Shown here piece after piece: positions 57,442 through 64,000 of a stretch of DNA of 64,000 bases. The notes under the pieces are model-generated. The model saw only the letters and a list, made by a program, of their open reading frames with translations, was not told the DNA's origin and did not search any database. The translations under genes were made by a program, and so were the position numbers. Source of the stretch: Flagellimonas alvinocaridis (GTDB lineage Bacteria > Bacteroidota > Bacteroidia > Flavobacteriales > Flavobacteriaceae); assembly GCF_004916895.1 (NCBI RefSeq), contig NZ_SNTZ01000003.1, positions 368,448-432,447 on the forward strand, read 5' to 3'. Each line of letters starts with the position of its first letter. Positions within the stretch are counted from its first letter, which is position 1.

Positions 57442-58866
57442 TTAACAGTCGCTAAGGAAAACACCTACGGCGAGACCGCCTTCAGAAGTTTCTTTATACT
57501 TTGAATTCATGTCCTTTGCAGTTTCCCACATGGTATTGACCACCTTGTCCAATGGGACCTTAGCCTCTTTTGGATCGGTGTCGAGGGCCAGCTCCGCAGC
57601 GTTAATGGCTTTAATGGCTCCCATGGCATTGCGCTCAATGCAGGGCACTTGAACCAATCCCCCAATAGGATCGCAGGTGAGTCCCAAATGGTGTTCCATG
57701 GCAATTTCTGCGGCCATAAGAACCTGTTCAGGCGTACCGCCCATGAGTTCTGTCAACCCAGCAGCGGCCATTGCCGAGGATACTCCAATTTCAGCTTGGC
57801 AGCCGCCCATGGCTGCGGATATGGTGGCTCCTTTCTTGAAGATACTTCCTACTTCGCTGGCCACCAATAAAAACTGTCGAACATCATCAAAGTTGGCATC
57901 GTGGTTTTCAATGACCATATAATACATCAAAACGGCAGGAATTACCCCGGCACTTCCGTTGGTTGGAGCAGTGACCACCCTTCCCAGTGAGGCATTTACT
58001 TCATTTACGGATAATGCAAAACAACTGACCCATTTGATGATTTGGCGGAATTTCACTTCAGTGTCCCGAATACTTTCCAACCATTCTTGAGGAGTGGCGT
58101 AGGGAGTATTGCCTTTTAATTTTTGATGCATTTCAAAGGCGCGCCTTTTTACGTTCAACCCGCCAGGCAACTTTCCTTCGGTATGGCAACCCGTGTACAT
58201 ACATTCGAGCATGGTATCCCAAATACGCTGTAAACCTGTGTCGATCTCATCGGAAGAACGCAATGAAAGTTCATTTTCCCAAACGATTTCCGAAATGGAT
58301 TTTTGGTTTTCCTGACAGTATTGCAGCAATTCTTGCCCGGTTTTAACCGGGTAGGGGAAGGTCTTGAATGTTTCCTTGTTCTCTTTGGAATGAATCAATT
58401 CTTCCTTGACCACAAAACCGCCTCCAATGGAGTAGTAGGTTTCAGAAGTTGATTTTCCATTGGAGAGCTGAGCTTCAAAACGAATACCATTGGAATGAAA
58501 GGGCAAGAATTCCTTTTTAAAGACAATATCGTTTTTAAAATCGAATTTTATGGAACGGGTTCCTCCCAATTGGAGTGTGCTGTTGCTTTTTAGATTTTCA
58601 ATGTCTTTATCAATACTATCAATAGGGACAGTTTCCGGGTCTGTGCCCAATAATCCCATGACAACGGCAATGTCAGTAGCATGGCCCTTGCCTGTTAGTG
58701 AAAGGGATCCAAAGAGAGACACGGAAACCTGTTCAATATCATCAAAAATGTTCTGTTCTTTGAGTTCGCCAATCCAACGTTCGGCTGCCCTCCAAGGCCC
58801 AAGGGTATGGGAACTCGAGGGCCCCACGCCAATCTTGAGCATATCAAACACACTGATACATTCCAT
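57442..58866 (-). CDS. sdaA: L-serine ammonia-lyase, iron-sulfur type
   Basis: SdaA deaminates L-serine to pyruvate with a [4Fe-4S] cluster. The 474-residue protein has the beta domain first ([20 protein letters not shown], about 5-24) and the alpha domain with [20 protein letters not shown] (near 305), [19 protein letters not shown] and [19 protein letters not shown]. Cysteines in GGCQ, TCDP and VPCIE and one at the C-terminal end are positioned for cluster binding. It is transcribed alone; glyA elsewhere in the window uses the same substrate. Confidence 0.95.
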   Translation of the reverse strand: MECISVFDMLKIGVGPSSSHTLGPWRAAERWIGELKEQNIFDDIEQVSVSLFGSLSLTGKGHATDIAVVMGLLGTDPETVPIDSIDKDIENLKSNSTLQLGGTRSIKFDFKNDIVFKKEFLPFHSNGIRFEAQLSNGKSTSETYYSIGGGFVVKEELIHSKENKETFKTFPYPVKTGQELLQYCQENQKSISEIVWENELSLRSSDEIDTGLQRIWDTMLECMYTGCHTEGKLPGGLNVKRRAFEMHQKLKGNTPYATPQEWLESIRDTEVKFRQIIKWVSCFALSVNEVNASLGRVVTAPTNGSAGVIPAVLMYYMVIENHDANFDDVRQFLLVASEVGSIFKKGATISAAMGGCQAEIGVSSAMAAAGLTELMGGTPEQVLMAAEIAMEHHLGLTCDPIGGLVQVPCIERNAMGAIKAINAAELALDTDPKEAKVPLDKVVNTMWETAKDMNSKYKETSEGGLAVGVFLSDC

Positions 58867-58978
58867 AGATCCGATTTAATGTTTCAAATATAACAAGTAG
58901 GTTGGATAATGAAGGAAATAAGTTTGGAGGATATTTTGGTTTCGAAAGGTAGCTTAATAGGGGAATTTACGGAATATG

Positions 58979-58995
58979 GTCAGACACGGTCTGAC
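58979..58995. promoter_or_regulatory. Inverted repeat upstream of dnaK
   Basis: GTCAGAC-ACG-GTCTGAC is a perfect 7-3-7 inverted repeat 88 bases before the dnaK ATG. It overlaps the GACA-N3-TGTC site to its right. A CIRCE element, the usual dnaK operator, is not present. Confidence 0.45.
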
Positions 58996-59003
58996 ACCTT
59001 GTC
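58993..59003. promoter_or_regulatory. GACA-N3-TGTC site upstream of dnaK
   Basis: GACACCTTGTC (within TGACA-CCT-TGTCA) has the same symmetric form as GACAAAATGTC before clpB. It lies 80-90 bases upstream of the dnaK start codon. Confidence 0.45.
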
Positions 59004-59082
59004 ATATTCTAGGGCATGGCATGATCATTGACACTTCAAGAACGAGACAAAAAGAATTTTAAACAGAATAACTTTAGATACA

Positions 59083-60999
59083 ATGAGCAAAATTATAGGT
59101 ATAGACTTGGGTACGACCAACTCCTGCGTCTCTGTAATGGAAGGTAACGAGCCAGTGGTAATTCCAAATGCCGAAGGTAAACGTACCACCCCTTCCGTGA
59201 TTGCATTTGTGGAAGGTGGAGAGATCAAGGTGGGAGACCCTGCCAAAAGACAGGCGGTCACTAACCCTAACAAAACAATTTATTCCATTAAACGATTCAT
59301 GGGGAACAAGTTCTCTGAATCCAAAAGGGAAGCGGACAGGGTGCCGTATAAAGTAACCAAAGGAGACAACGATACCCCGCGTGTAGATATTGACGGCCGT
59401 TTATATACTCCTCAGGAGCTTTCGGCCATGATTCTTCAGAAAATGAAGAAGACCGCTGAAGATTATTTGGGTCAGGATGTTACCCGTGCTGTAATTACGG
59501 TTCCTGCCTACTTTAACGATTCTCAGAGACAAGCCACCAAGGAAGCTGGTGAGATTGCCGGTCTAACTGTGGAGCGAATCATCAACGAACCAACAGCCGC
59601 TTCATTGGCCTATGGTTTGGACAAAAAAGACACCGATCAAAAAATCGTGGTTTTCGATTTTGGTGGAGGTACGCATGACGTTTCCATCCTGGAATTGGGT
59701 GACGGCGTTTTTGAAGTATTGGCCACGGATGGGGATACCCACTTAGGGGGAGATGATGTTGACCAAAAAATCATTGATTGGTTGGCTGAGGAGTTTATGA
59801 AGGATGAGGATATGGATCTTCGTAAGGATGCCATGGCGCTTCAACGTTTGCGTGAAGCTGCCGAGAAGGCCAAGATTGAATTGTCTTCGTCTGCACAGAC
59901 CGAAATCAACTTACCTTATGTAACGGCAACTGCGTCAGGCCCCAAACACTTGGTGCGTACATTGACGCGAGCCAAATTTGAGCAGTTGATCGATGATTTG
60001 GTAAAAAGAACGATTGCACCTTGTGAGACCGCATTGAAATCTGCAGGTCTTTCAAAAAGTGATATAGATGAGATCATCTTGGTAGGTGGTTCTACCCGTA
60101 TCCCTGCGGTACAGGAGGCTGTTGAGAAATTCTTCGGCAAAAAACCATCCAAAGGGGTGAACCCTGATGAAGTAGTGGCCGTAGGTGCCGCTATCCAAGG
60201 AGGGGTATTGACCGGAGACGTGAAGGATGTACTTCTTTTGGACGTTACCCCGCTTTCATTGGGTATCGAGACCATGGGAAGTGTGTTTACCAAATTGATC
60301 GAGGCAAACACCACCATTCCTACCAAAAAGTCACAGGTATTCTCCACAGCAGCGGACAATCAACCTTCGGTTGAAATCCACGTGTTGCAAGGAGAGCGCC
60401 CCATGGCTGCGGACAACAAAACCATTGGTAGGTTCCACTTGGACGGTATTCCACCGGCACCAAGAGGTACGCCTCAGATTGAAGTGACCTTTGATATCGA
60501 TGCCAACGGTATCATCAAGGTTTCTGCTACGGACAAGGCTACCAACAAGACCCAAGATATCCGTATCGAGGCATCTTCAGGTTTGACCGAGGAGGAAATT
60601 CAAAAAATGAAAGCCGAAGCCGAAGCCAATGCCGAGGCAGATAAACAAGCCAAGGAGAAAGCCGATAAGCTGAACGAGGCCGATGGTATGATCTTCCAGA
60701 CCGAAAAGCAGTTGAAGGAGTTTGGTGATAAATTGTCCGATGACAAGAAAAAGCCTATCGAAGATGCTTTGGAAGAGTTGAAGAAAGCCTATGAAACCAA
60801 AGATGTTGCGGTGATCGAGCCTGCTTTGGAGAAAATCAACGAGGCTTGGAAAGTGGCTTCCGAGGAGATGTACAAGGCCCAGGCCGATGCGGCCCAAGCC
60901 AATGGTGCTGACCCATCTGCCGGTGCTGATAGCGCTGCTGGAGGCAACGCCAAGGAAGGTGATAATGTAGAGGATGTTGACTTCGAAGAAGTGAAGTAA
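59083..60999 (+). CDS. dnaK: Molecular chaperone DnaK (Hsp70)
   Basis: A full-length Hsp70 of 638 residues. ATPase domain: [18 protein letters not shown] at 4-21, [20 protein letters not shown] near 140, [19 protein letters not shown] and [20 protein letters not shown] near 335. The linker [16 protein letters not shown] precedes the substrate-binding domain, and the tail ends EDVDFEEVK as in most bacterial DnaK. dnaJ and grpE are not adjacent. A weak TAACTTTA element at 59069 would give a nearly leaderless message. Confidence 0.98.
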   Translation: MSKIIGIDLGTTNSCVSVMEGNEPVVIPNAEGKRTTPSVIAFVEGGEIKVGDPAKRQAVTNPNKTIYSIKRFMGNKFSESKREADRVPYKVTKGDNDTPRVDIDGRLYTPQELSAMILQKMKKTAEDYLGQDVTRAVITVPAYFNDSQRQATKEAGEIAGLTVERIINEPTAASLAYGLDKKDTDQKIVVFDFGGGTHDVSILELGDGVFEVLATDGDTHLGGDDVDQKIIDWLAEEFMKDEDMDLRKDAMALQRLREAAEKAKIELSSSAQTEINLPYVTATASGPKHLVRTLTRAKFEQLIDDLVKRTIAPCETALKSAGLSKSDIDEIILVGGSTRIPAVQEAVEKFFGKKPSKGVNPDEVVAVGAAIQGGVLTGDVKDVLLLDVTPLSLGIETMGSVFTKLIEANTTIPTKKSQVFSTAADNQPSVEIHVLQGERPMAADNKTIGRFHLDGIPPAPRGTPQIEVTFDIDANGIIKVSATDKATNKTQDIRIEASSGLTEEEIQKMKAEAEANAEADKQAKEKADKLNEADGMIFQTEKQLKEFGDKLSDDKKKPIEDALEELKKAYETKDVAVIEPALEKINEAWKVASEEMYKAQADAAQANGADPSAGADSAAGGNAKEGDNVEDVDFEEVK

Positions 61000-61020
61000 T
61001 ACTCAAACATCATAAATAAT

Positions 61021-61050
61021 AAAAAACCCTGACCAAAGTCAGGGTTTTTT
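61021..61050. terminator. Bidirectional terminator between dnaK and a LuxR-type regulator
   Basis: AAAACCCTGAC-CAAA-GTCAGGGTTTT is a perfect 11-base stem flanked by A on the left and T on the right, suited to stopping both convergent transcripts. Confidence 0.93.
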
Positions 61051-61068
61051 GTTTGCTTGATTTGGGTT

Positions 61069-61713
61069 TTATGCTGCGTTCAATTGGCGCATTTCCATTT
61101 CACGAAGCTTTTCAAGGGCTTCTGATTTTGAGTTGACATTGAGTTTTACGTAAATGTTTTGAATATGGAAATTGACCGCGCTCGGCGTAACGCAAAGCTT
61201 GTCCGCAATCATCTTATAGGTGAATCCTTGGGTAAGGAGTTCGGCAATTTGGTTTTCCTTTCTTGAAAAGGAATCAAAGGATTTGGTCTGGAAAGAGTGG
61301 ATGATTTTTTTGGCAATCTCATGTTCCAAAGCCACACCATGCAGGTGTAGTGCTTCAACCGCAGCAAAGAGCCTATCTTTGGTCAGCGGTTTGGTAAGGT
61401 AGCCGCTGGCTCCTTTTTTGAAAGATTCCCTGATAACCTTAAAATCGCTTTTTTGACTCATCATCAAGACTTTCAAGTTTTCATCTTTCCTGAGGAAGTA
61501 TTCCAGACCATCAATTCCGGATATGCCGGCCAAGGTCACTTCAGATAGAATGATGTCAGGGGTTTTTCTTCCAAAATTGGACAAGAGCTCGTGAACTGAT
61601 TTGTAAATGCCGTGCAGCTCATATTCCACCGTATCTTCAAAATACAGTTTGTACATAGGTTTTAGGCTTTCATCATTGTCGATGATCGCAATTTGTAAAG
61701 GGTGAGTTTTCAT
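61069..61713 (-). CDS. Orphan LuxR-type regulator with Glu at the receiver phosphorylation site
   Basis: A 214-residue regulator. The receiver fold is present (IAIIDNDES; LMMSQ; YLTKPL with the conserved Lys), but the motif that should read LLDxxLPG is DIILSEVTLAG, placing Glu 58 where the phospho-accepting Asp belongs. The C-terminal LuxR helix-turn-helix is intact: SRKENQIAELLTQGFTYKMI followed by KLCVTPSAVNFHIQNIYVKL. No kinase gene is adjacent. Its leader shares a motif with two other starts in this region. Confidence 0.88.
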   Translation of the reverse strand: MKTHPLQIAIIDNDESLKPMYKLYFEDTVEYELHGIYKSVHELLSNFGRKTPDIILSEVTLAGISGIDGLEYFLRKDENLKVLMMSQKSDFKVIRESFKKGASGYLTKPLTKDRLFAAVEALHLHGVALEHEIAKKIIHSFQTKSFDSFSRKENQIAELLTQGFTYKMIADKLCVTPSAVNFHIQNIYVKLNVNSKSEALEKLREMEMRQLNAA

Positions 61714-61721
61714 GATACATA

Positions 61722-61732
61722 GATTTGGGGGT
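61722..61732 (-). promoter_or_regulatory. Shared leader motif before the orphan LuxR-type regulator
   Basis: On the minus strand this reads ACCCCCAAATC, ending exactly 8 bases before the ATG. The same motif at the same distance precedes the starts at 62027 and 63241. Confidence 0.5.
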
Positions 61733-61961
61733 CATCTGATTTTGTTATAGTATTAAATCCCTTTTTTTGGTAAAATTTGGGCAAAAAATACCTGTTCCGC
61801 CAGTTGAATGGGGAGGAAAATGAAACGCATATTAGGGGAGCAATGCATTGAATGTTATATGCACGCGCCTAATGCTGCCATTGTCCGAACCAAACAAATA
61901 GGGCAGGTCGACCCTTATGGGGTCAGATCAAAATGTAGTTTAGAAAAGGTTGTTCAGTACC

Positions 61962-62027
61962 TTAAAAAAGTAGCTTGTAGGTAGCTTTAGGTATGCCTTT
62001 TTTCCGAGAGTTGTAGTTTTTTTTCAT
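61962..62027 (-). CDS. Possible tiny frame of 21 codons after a shared leader
   Basis: ATG followed by MKKNYNSRKKGIPKATYKLL-F and TAA: a very basic peptide with no signal or known family. It is listed only because CCCAAATC lies 8 bases before its ATG (62036-62044), exactly as for the two real genes nearby. It may be a real small gene or the remnant of a lost one; length alone gives no support. Confidence 0.2.
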   Translation of the reverse strand: MKKNYNSRKKGIPKATYKLLF

Positions 62028-62035
62028 GACTAATA

Positions 62036-62044
62036 GATTTGGGT
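62036..62044 (-). promoter_or_regulatory. Third copy of the shared leader motif
   Basis: Reads ACCCAAATC on the minus strand, 8 bases before an ATG. It is slightly shorter in C than the other two copies. Confidence 0.4.
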
Positions 62045-62206
62045 TTGTATTATTTCAAAAATTAAATTAGTTTTTTTTTCACTCCCACAGAATTTTTTGT
62101 AGTGTTTTTCGTTCAAATGCATTCCTGTAATTGGATTTGGTTTACTGGAATTAAATACTGAATATGAATCATTTTGATTCTAAAAAATTGTATTTCAGTA
62201 TAATAC

Positions 62207-62239
62207 AAAAAAATAGGATGCAGTTTAATGCATCCTATT
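62207..62239 (-). terminator. Terminator downstream of the PD40 protein gene
   Basis: AATAGGATGCA-N6-TGCATCCTATT is an 11-base perfect stem followed, on the minus strand, by seven T. It implies a 3' untranslated region of about 160 bases after the PD40 gene. Confidence 0.88.
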
Positions 62240-62401
62240 CTTGGTAAAATCGGTCAGATTGAAATAATACAACCCGCTTCTATGATAGACTGTCAGTTCC
62301 CCCTGTCTTTCTTATCATGGTCATGAGTGTTTCAAATCTCGGCTATGAAACAGAATCAGATGACACCTCAGGTAGTTGACCGACTTTAGGTTTTTATGTT
62401 T

Positions 62402-63241
62402 TTATTTGTCCTCAAACGACGTACTTGTATACTCTTGTACTGTGGTGTTCATTGCGGTTTCAAGATTTGCATCCCTTTGTGCAATGTCATGATTATTCTT
62501 ATTGGCTCGTCCATAAGCAACAGTATACTGCGAAATGGTGTGGTTTTGTCCTCTGTTGGAGACCACGAACCCAAGTCCCTTTTCTGGCGTTAGTTGGATG
62601 GCGTAGTCATCTCTGTCACTGTTGATGCGATCGCCTAAGTTAACGGAAGGTGTTAAGGTATTCAATACTACTTGAGTGGCGTAGAGGTCTAGACCGCCAT
62701 AACCGTCTCTTCCTTCGGAGGCAAAGAACAACAAGGTTCCATTGTAAAGGTTGGGATATAGCTCATCTTCCTTGGTGTTTACCTTGGGTCCAAGGTTTTT
62801 GGATACGCCCAAGCTACCGTCAGATTTGATTTCGGCTACATAAATATCATATTTCCCAAAGCTTCCACGCATATTAGAGGCAAAGAACAGGCGTTTACCG
62901 TCATCGGAAACAGTAGGATGCTTTGCTGAAGCATATTTTGGACAAACTTCCATTTTGGTCATGTTTTTCCATTCACCATCAACGTTTTCTACTCTGTAAA
63001 TTTCATGGATGAGTTCTTTCTTGGAAAAAACTCCATATAAAGGTTTTTGGTAGGTGGCCTTGCTAAAGTATGCAGTTTGGCCATCCTTGGTAATGGTCAT
63101 GGAAGGTACATAACCATCAATTGTAGATAGGTTGCCATCCATAACATGGGGCAAAAGGTCTTTATCCATCTGTGCATTTGCATTTTCATTGCAGATGAGG
63201 ATTCCGATAGTAAGTAGGCTGTAGATAAGTGAACGTGTCAT
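62402..63241 (-). CDS. Exported PD40 beta-propeller protein
   Basis: A 279-residue protein with a signal peptide (SLIYSLLTIGILICNENANA) and PD40/WD40-like repeats: GYVPSMTITKDGQTAYFSKA, AKHPTVSDDGKRLFFASNMR, GKYDIYVAEI and DELYPNLYNGTLLFFASEGR followed by DGYGGLDLY. This is the repeat type found in the type IX secretion protein PorE and related OmpA-family proteins, but the OmpA domain is missing, so it is a short stand-alone form. No PorP/SprF gene is adjacent. Its leader carries the shared CCCCCAAATC motif. Confidence 0.8.
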   Translation of the reverse strand: MTRSLIYSLLTIGILICNENANAQMDKDLLPHVMDGNLSTIDGYVPSMTITKDGQTAYFSKATYQKPLYGVFSKKELIHEIYRVENVDGEWKNMTKMEVCPKYASAKHPTVSDDGKRLFFASNMRGSFGKYDIYVAEIKSDGSLGVSKNLGPKVNTKEDELYPNLYNGTLLFFASEGRDGYGGLDLYATQVVLNTLTPSVNLGDRINSDRDDYAIQLTPEKGLGFVVSNRGQNHTISQYTVAYGRANKNNHDIAQRDANLETAMNTTVQEYTSTSFEDK

Positions 63242-63249
63242 GATATTCT

Positions 63250-63260
63250 GATTTGGGGGT
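63250..63260 (-). promoter_or_regulatory. Shared leader motif before the PD40 gene
   Basis: Reads ACCCCCAAATC on the minus strand, 8 bases before the ATG; identical in all 11 bases to the copy before the orphan LuxR-type regulator. Confidence 0.5.
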
Positions 63261-63449
63261 TAATACATGACAAAGATCAAAAAGATTTTAAGGGAATACT
63301 TATGAATTTTTCATAGGTTTTCACTTTTGCCGATTAAAAAATGCATTTCATCGAAAAAATTTTAAACATTTTGCAATAAAATAACACTGGAGTATCGTTT
63401 ATCGATGTTTTTAACCGTTTATCTGCATGGAAAGCTGCGTGCTAACCAT

Positions 63450-63839
63450 TTATTTAGGCTCCAAAAGGTCCCATAGGTTACCATAAAGGTCTTTAAACAC
63501 AGCTACGGTGCCGTAGATTTCTTCCCGCGGAGGTTCAATGAATTCAACATTCAAGCTTTTCATTTTCCTAAAGTCTCTCCAAAAATCGTCAGTATAAAGA
63601 AATAGGAATACTCTTCCGCCTGTTTGGTTGCCAATGCGGTTGCTCTGCTGTTCGTTTGAAGCCTTTGCCAGCAAAAGGCTGCATTCTTGACTTCCCTTTG
63701 GAGCTACCACCACCCATCTTTTATCTTCGTTCAAATGGACGTCTTGTAGCAAATCAAATCCCAACTTCTTCGTATAATAGGCAATGGCTTCATCATAGTC
63801 ATTCACTACCAAAGAAATATGCGCTATTCGTTGTTTCAT
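63450..63839 (-). CDS. VOC (glyoxalase/bleomycin-resistance fold) family protein
   Basis: A 129-residue protein with the two-module VOC fold: IAHISLVVNDYDEAIAYYTK at the start with the first metal-ligand His, KLGFDLLQD, and the C-terminal TVAVFKDLYGNLWDLLEPK with the final Glu ligand. The substrate is unknown; homologous proteins are often annotated as glyoxalases without proof. It is the last gene before the repeat cluster at the right edge. Confidence 0.88.
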   Translation of the reverse strand: MKQRIAHISLVVNDYDEAIAYYTKKLGFDLLQDVHLNEDKRWVVVAPKGSQECSLLLAKASNEQQSNRIGNQTGGRVFLFLYTDDFWRDFRKMKSLNVEFIEPPREEIYGTVAVFKDLYGNLWDLLEPK

Positions 63840-63859
63840 GTTTTGTCTTTAATTGGAAA

Positions 63860-63952
63860 CGCCGGACATAGTATACCACCCTCGCCGGGTTAAAGTGACC
63901 ATAGCTGGCCGGACGAAAGTGACCCACCCGCGCCGGGCCAAAGTGGACCACC
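63860..63952. mobile_element. Four tandem 24-base repeats, probable IS21-family element end or remnant
   Basis: Degenerate copies begin at 63860, 63883, 63907 and 63931, each of the form cGCCGGnnnAAAGTGnnCCACC. The last, CGCCGGGCCAAAGTGGACCA, is cleanest; the first has TAGT for AAGT. IS21-family elements carry several such repeats inside their ends as transposase binding sites. No istA or istB lies to the left, so either the element continues past the window or this is a solitary remnant. The assignment is by recall of the motif, not a search. Confidence 0.5.
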
Positions 63953-64000
63953 TTTAGATTAGATCTATCTGTAAAAAGTCTAAGTGCTTTTTTTGTTAAA

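Larger units (their letters stand above)
61733..62401. other. Long intergenic region with leader copy, tiny frame and terminator
   Basis: About 670 bases without a convincing gene, the largest gap in the window. It holds one copy of the CCCAAATC leader motif followed by a 21-codon frame (61962-62027, minus), a small hairpin around 61908-61925 (GACCC / GGGTC) and a strong minus-strand terminator at 62207-62239. The rest is A+T-rich and unremarkable. Loss of a regulator or PD40-type gene that once followed the leader copy is possible. Confidence 0.5.

Noticed and set aside
58866..59083. CIRCE/HrcA operator before dnaK
   Set aside because: I looked for TTAGCACTC and GAGTGCTAA arms and found none.
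61908..61925. Small hairpin GACCC / GGGTC as a terminator
   Set aside because: Short stem with no T run on either strand; nothing ends there.
63860..63952. CRISPR array
   Set aside because: Repeats are contiguous, degenerate and without spacers, and no cas gene is present.

Overview
The window looks like chromosome of a flavobacterium (Bacteroidota, Flavobacteriaceae; gene content fits the Muricauda/Allomuricauda/Flagellimonas neighbourhood, but no marker gene here proves the genus). Reasons: Bacteroidota-type promoters (TTG, about 20 bases, TAnnTTTG), few Shine-Dalgarno sites, the Bacteroidota-type RNA polymerase omega-like subunit, DUF4835, a PorP/SprF type IX secretion protein, a YtxJ-type bacillithiol protein, many short lipoprotein signals, and a small SRP RNA. 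I found no tRNA, rRNA, CRISPR array, phage genes or intact transposase. Almost all of it is core chromosome.

Layout. 1-8.4 kb (+): bamD (cut by the window edge), rpoZ-like, coaBC, DUF4835, recN, fabI, a glycosyltransferase, a YbbR-like protein and coaE. 8.4-10.8 kb (+): an RprX/RprY-like histidine kinase and OmpR-family regulator. 10.8-19.6 kb (-): a tightly packed nine-gene run (Gfo/Idh oxidoreductase, 3-hydroxyacyl-CoA dehydrogenase, DUF1015, YggS, exonuclease/GIY-YIG fusion, K+ channel, miaA, gntK, gntP). 19.7-30.4 kb: pcm, smpB, a DUF6503-like lipoprotein, a histidine phosphatase, a PorP/SprF fusion protein, a TetR regulator, clpB, ytxJ, a lipoprotein and glyA. 30.4-37.5 kb (-): a signalling cluster (LytTR regulator, two small exported proteins, TPR histidine kinase, LuxR-type regulator), followed upstream by a beta-helix lipoprotein and a thioesterase. 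37.5-44.2 kb: glutamine cyclotransferase, SRP RNA, an SDR, a transaldolase-like aldolase, a thioredoxin-fold lipoprotein, an ABC-F ATPase and an unknown membrane protein. 44.4-58.9 kb: fasciclin protein, pheT, TlpA lipoprotein, leuB, leuA, an alpha-helical repeat protein, an RluA-type pseudouridine synthase, panB, an NTF2-like protein, a SCO protein, a TPR protein and sdaA. 59-63.8 kb: dnaK, an orphan LuxR-type regulator, a 0.7 kb gap with leader and terminator signals, a PD40 protein and a VOC protein. The right edge carries four tandem 24-base repeats resembling the end of an IS21-family element.

The most unusual features are regulatory. (1) Four TAGAAT direct repeats, 19-21 bases apart, lie between a LytTR regulator with a degenerate receiver and two small exported-protein genes beside a TPR histidine kinase. 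This is the best candidate here for an undescribed signalling system. (2) The motif GACA-N3-TGTC lies upstream of both dnaK and clpB/ytxJ. (3) The same GTTAA repeat pattern precedes the RprXY-like operon and the fasciclin gene. (4) Three start codons, 1.5 kb apart overall, share the leader motif CCCAAATC-N8-ATG. (5) Four convergent gene pairs end in a shared CTAG or TTAA, so each strand's stop codon lies in the same four bases. (6) The ABC-F protein appears to have one intact and one degenerate composite ATP site. All functional links are inferred from reading the sequence; nothing was searched or computed.
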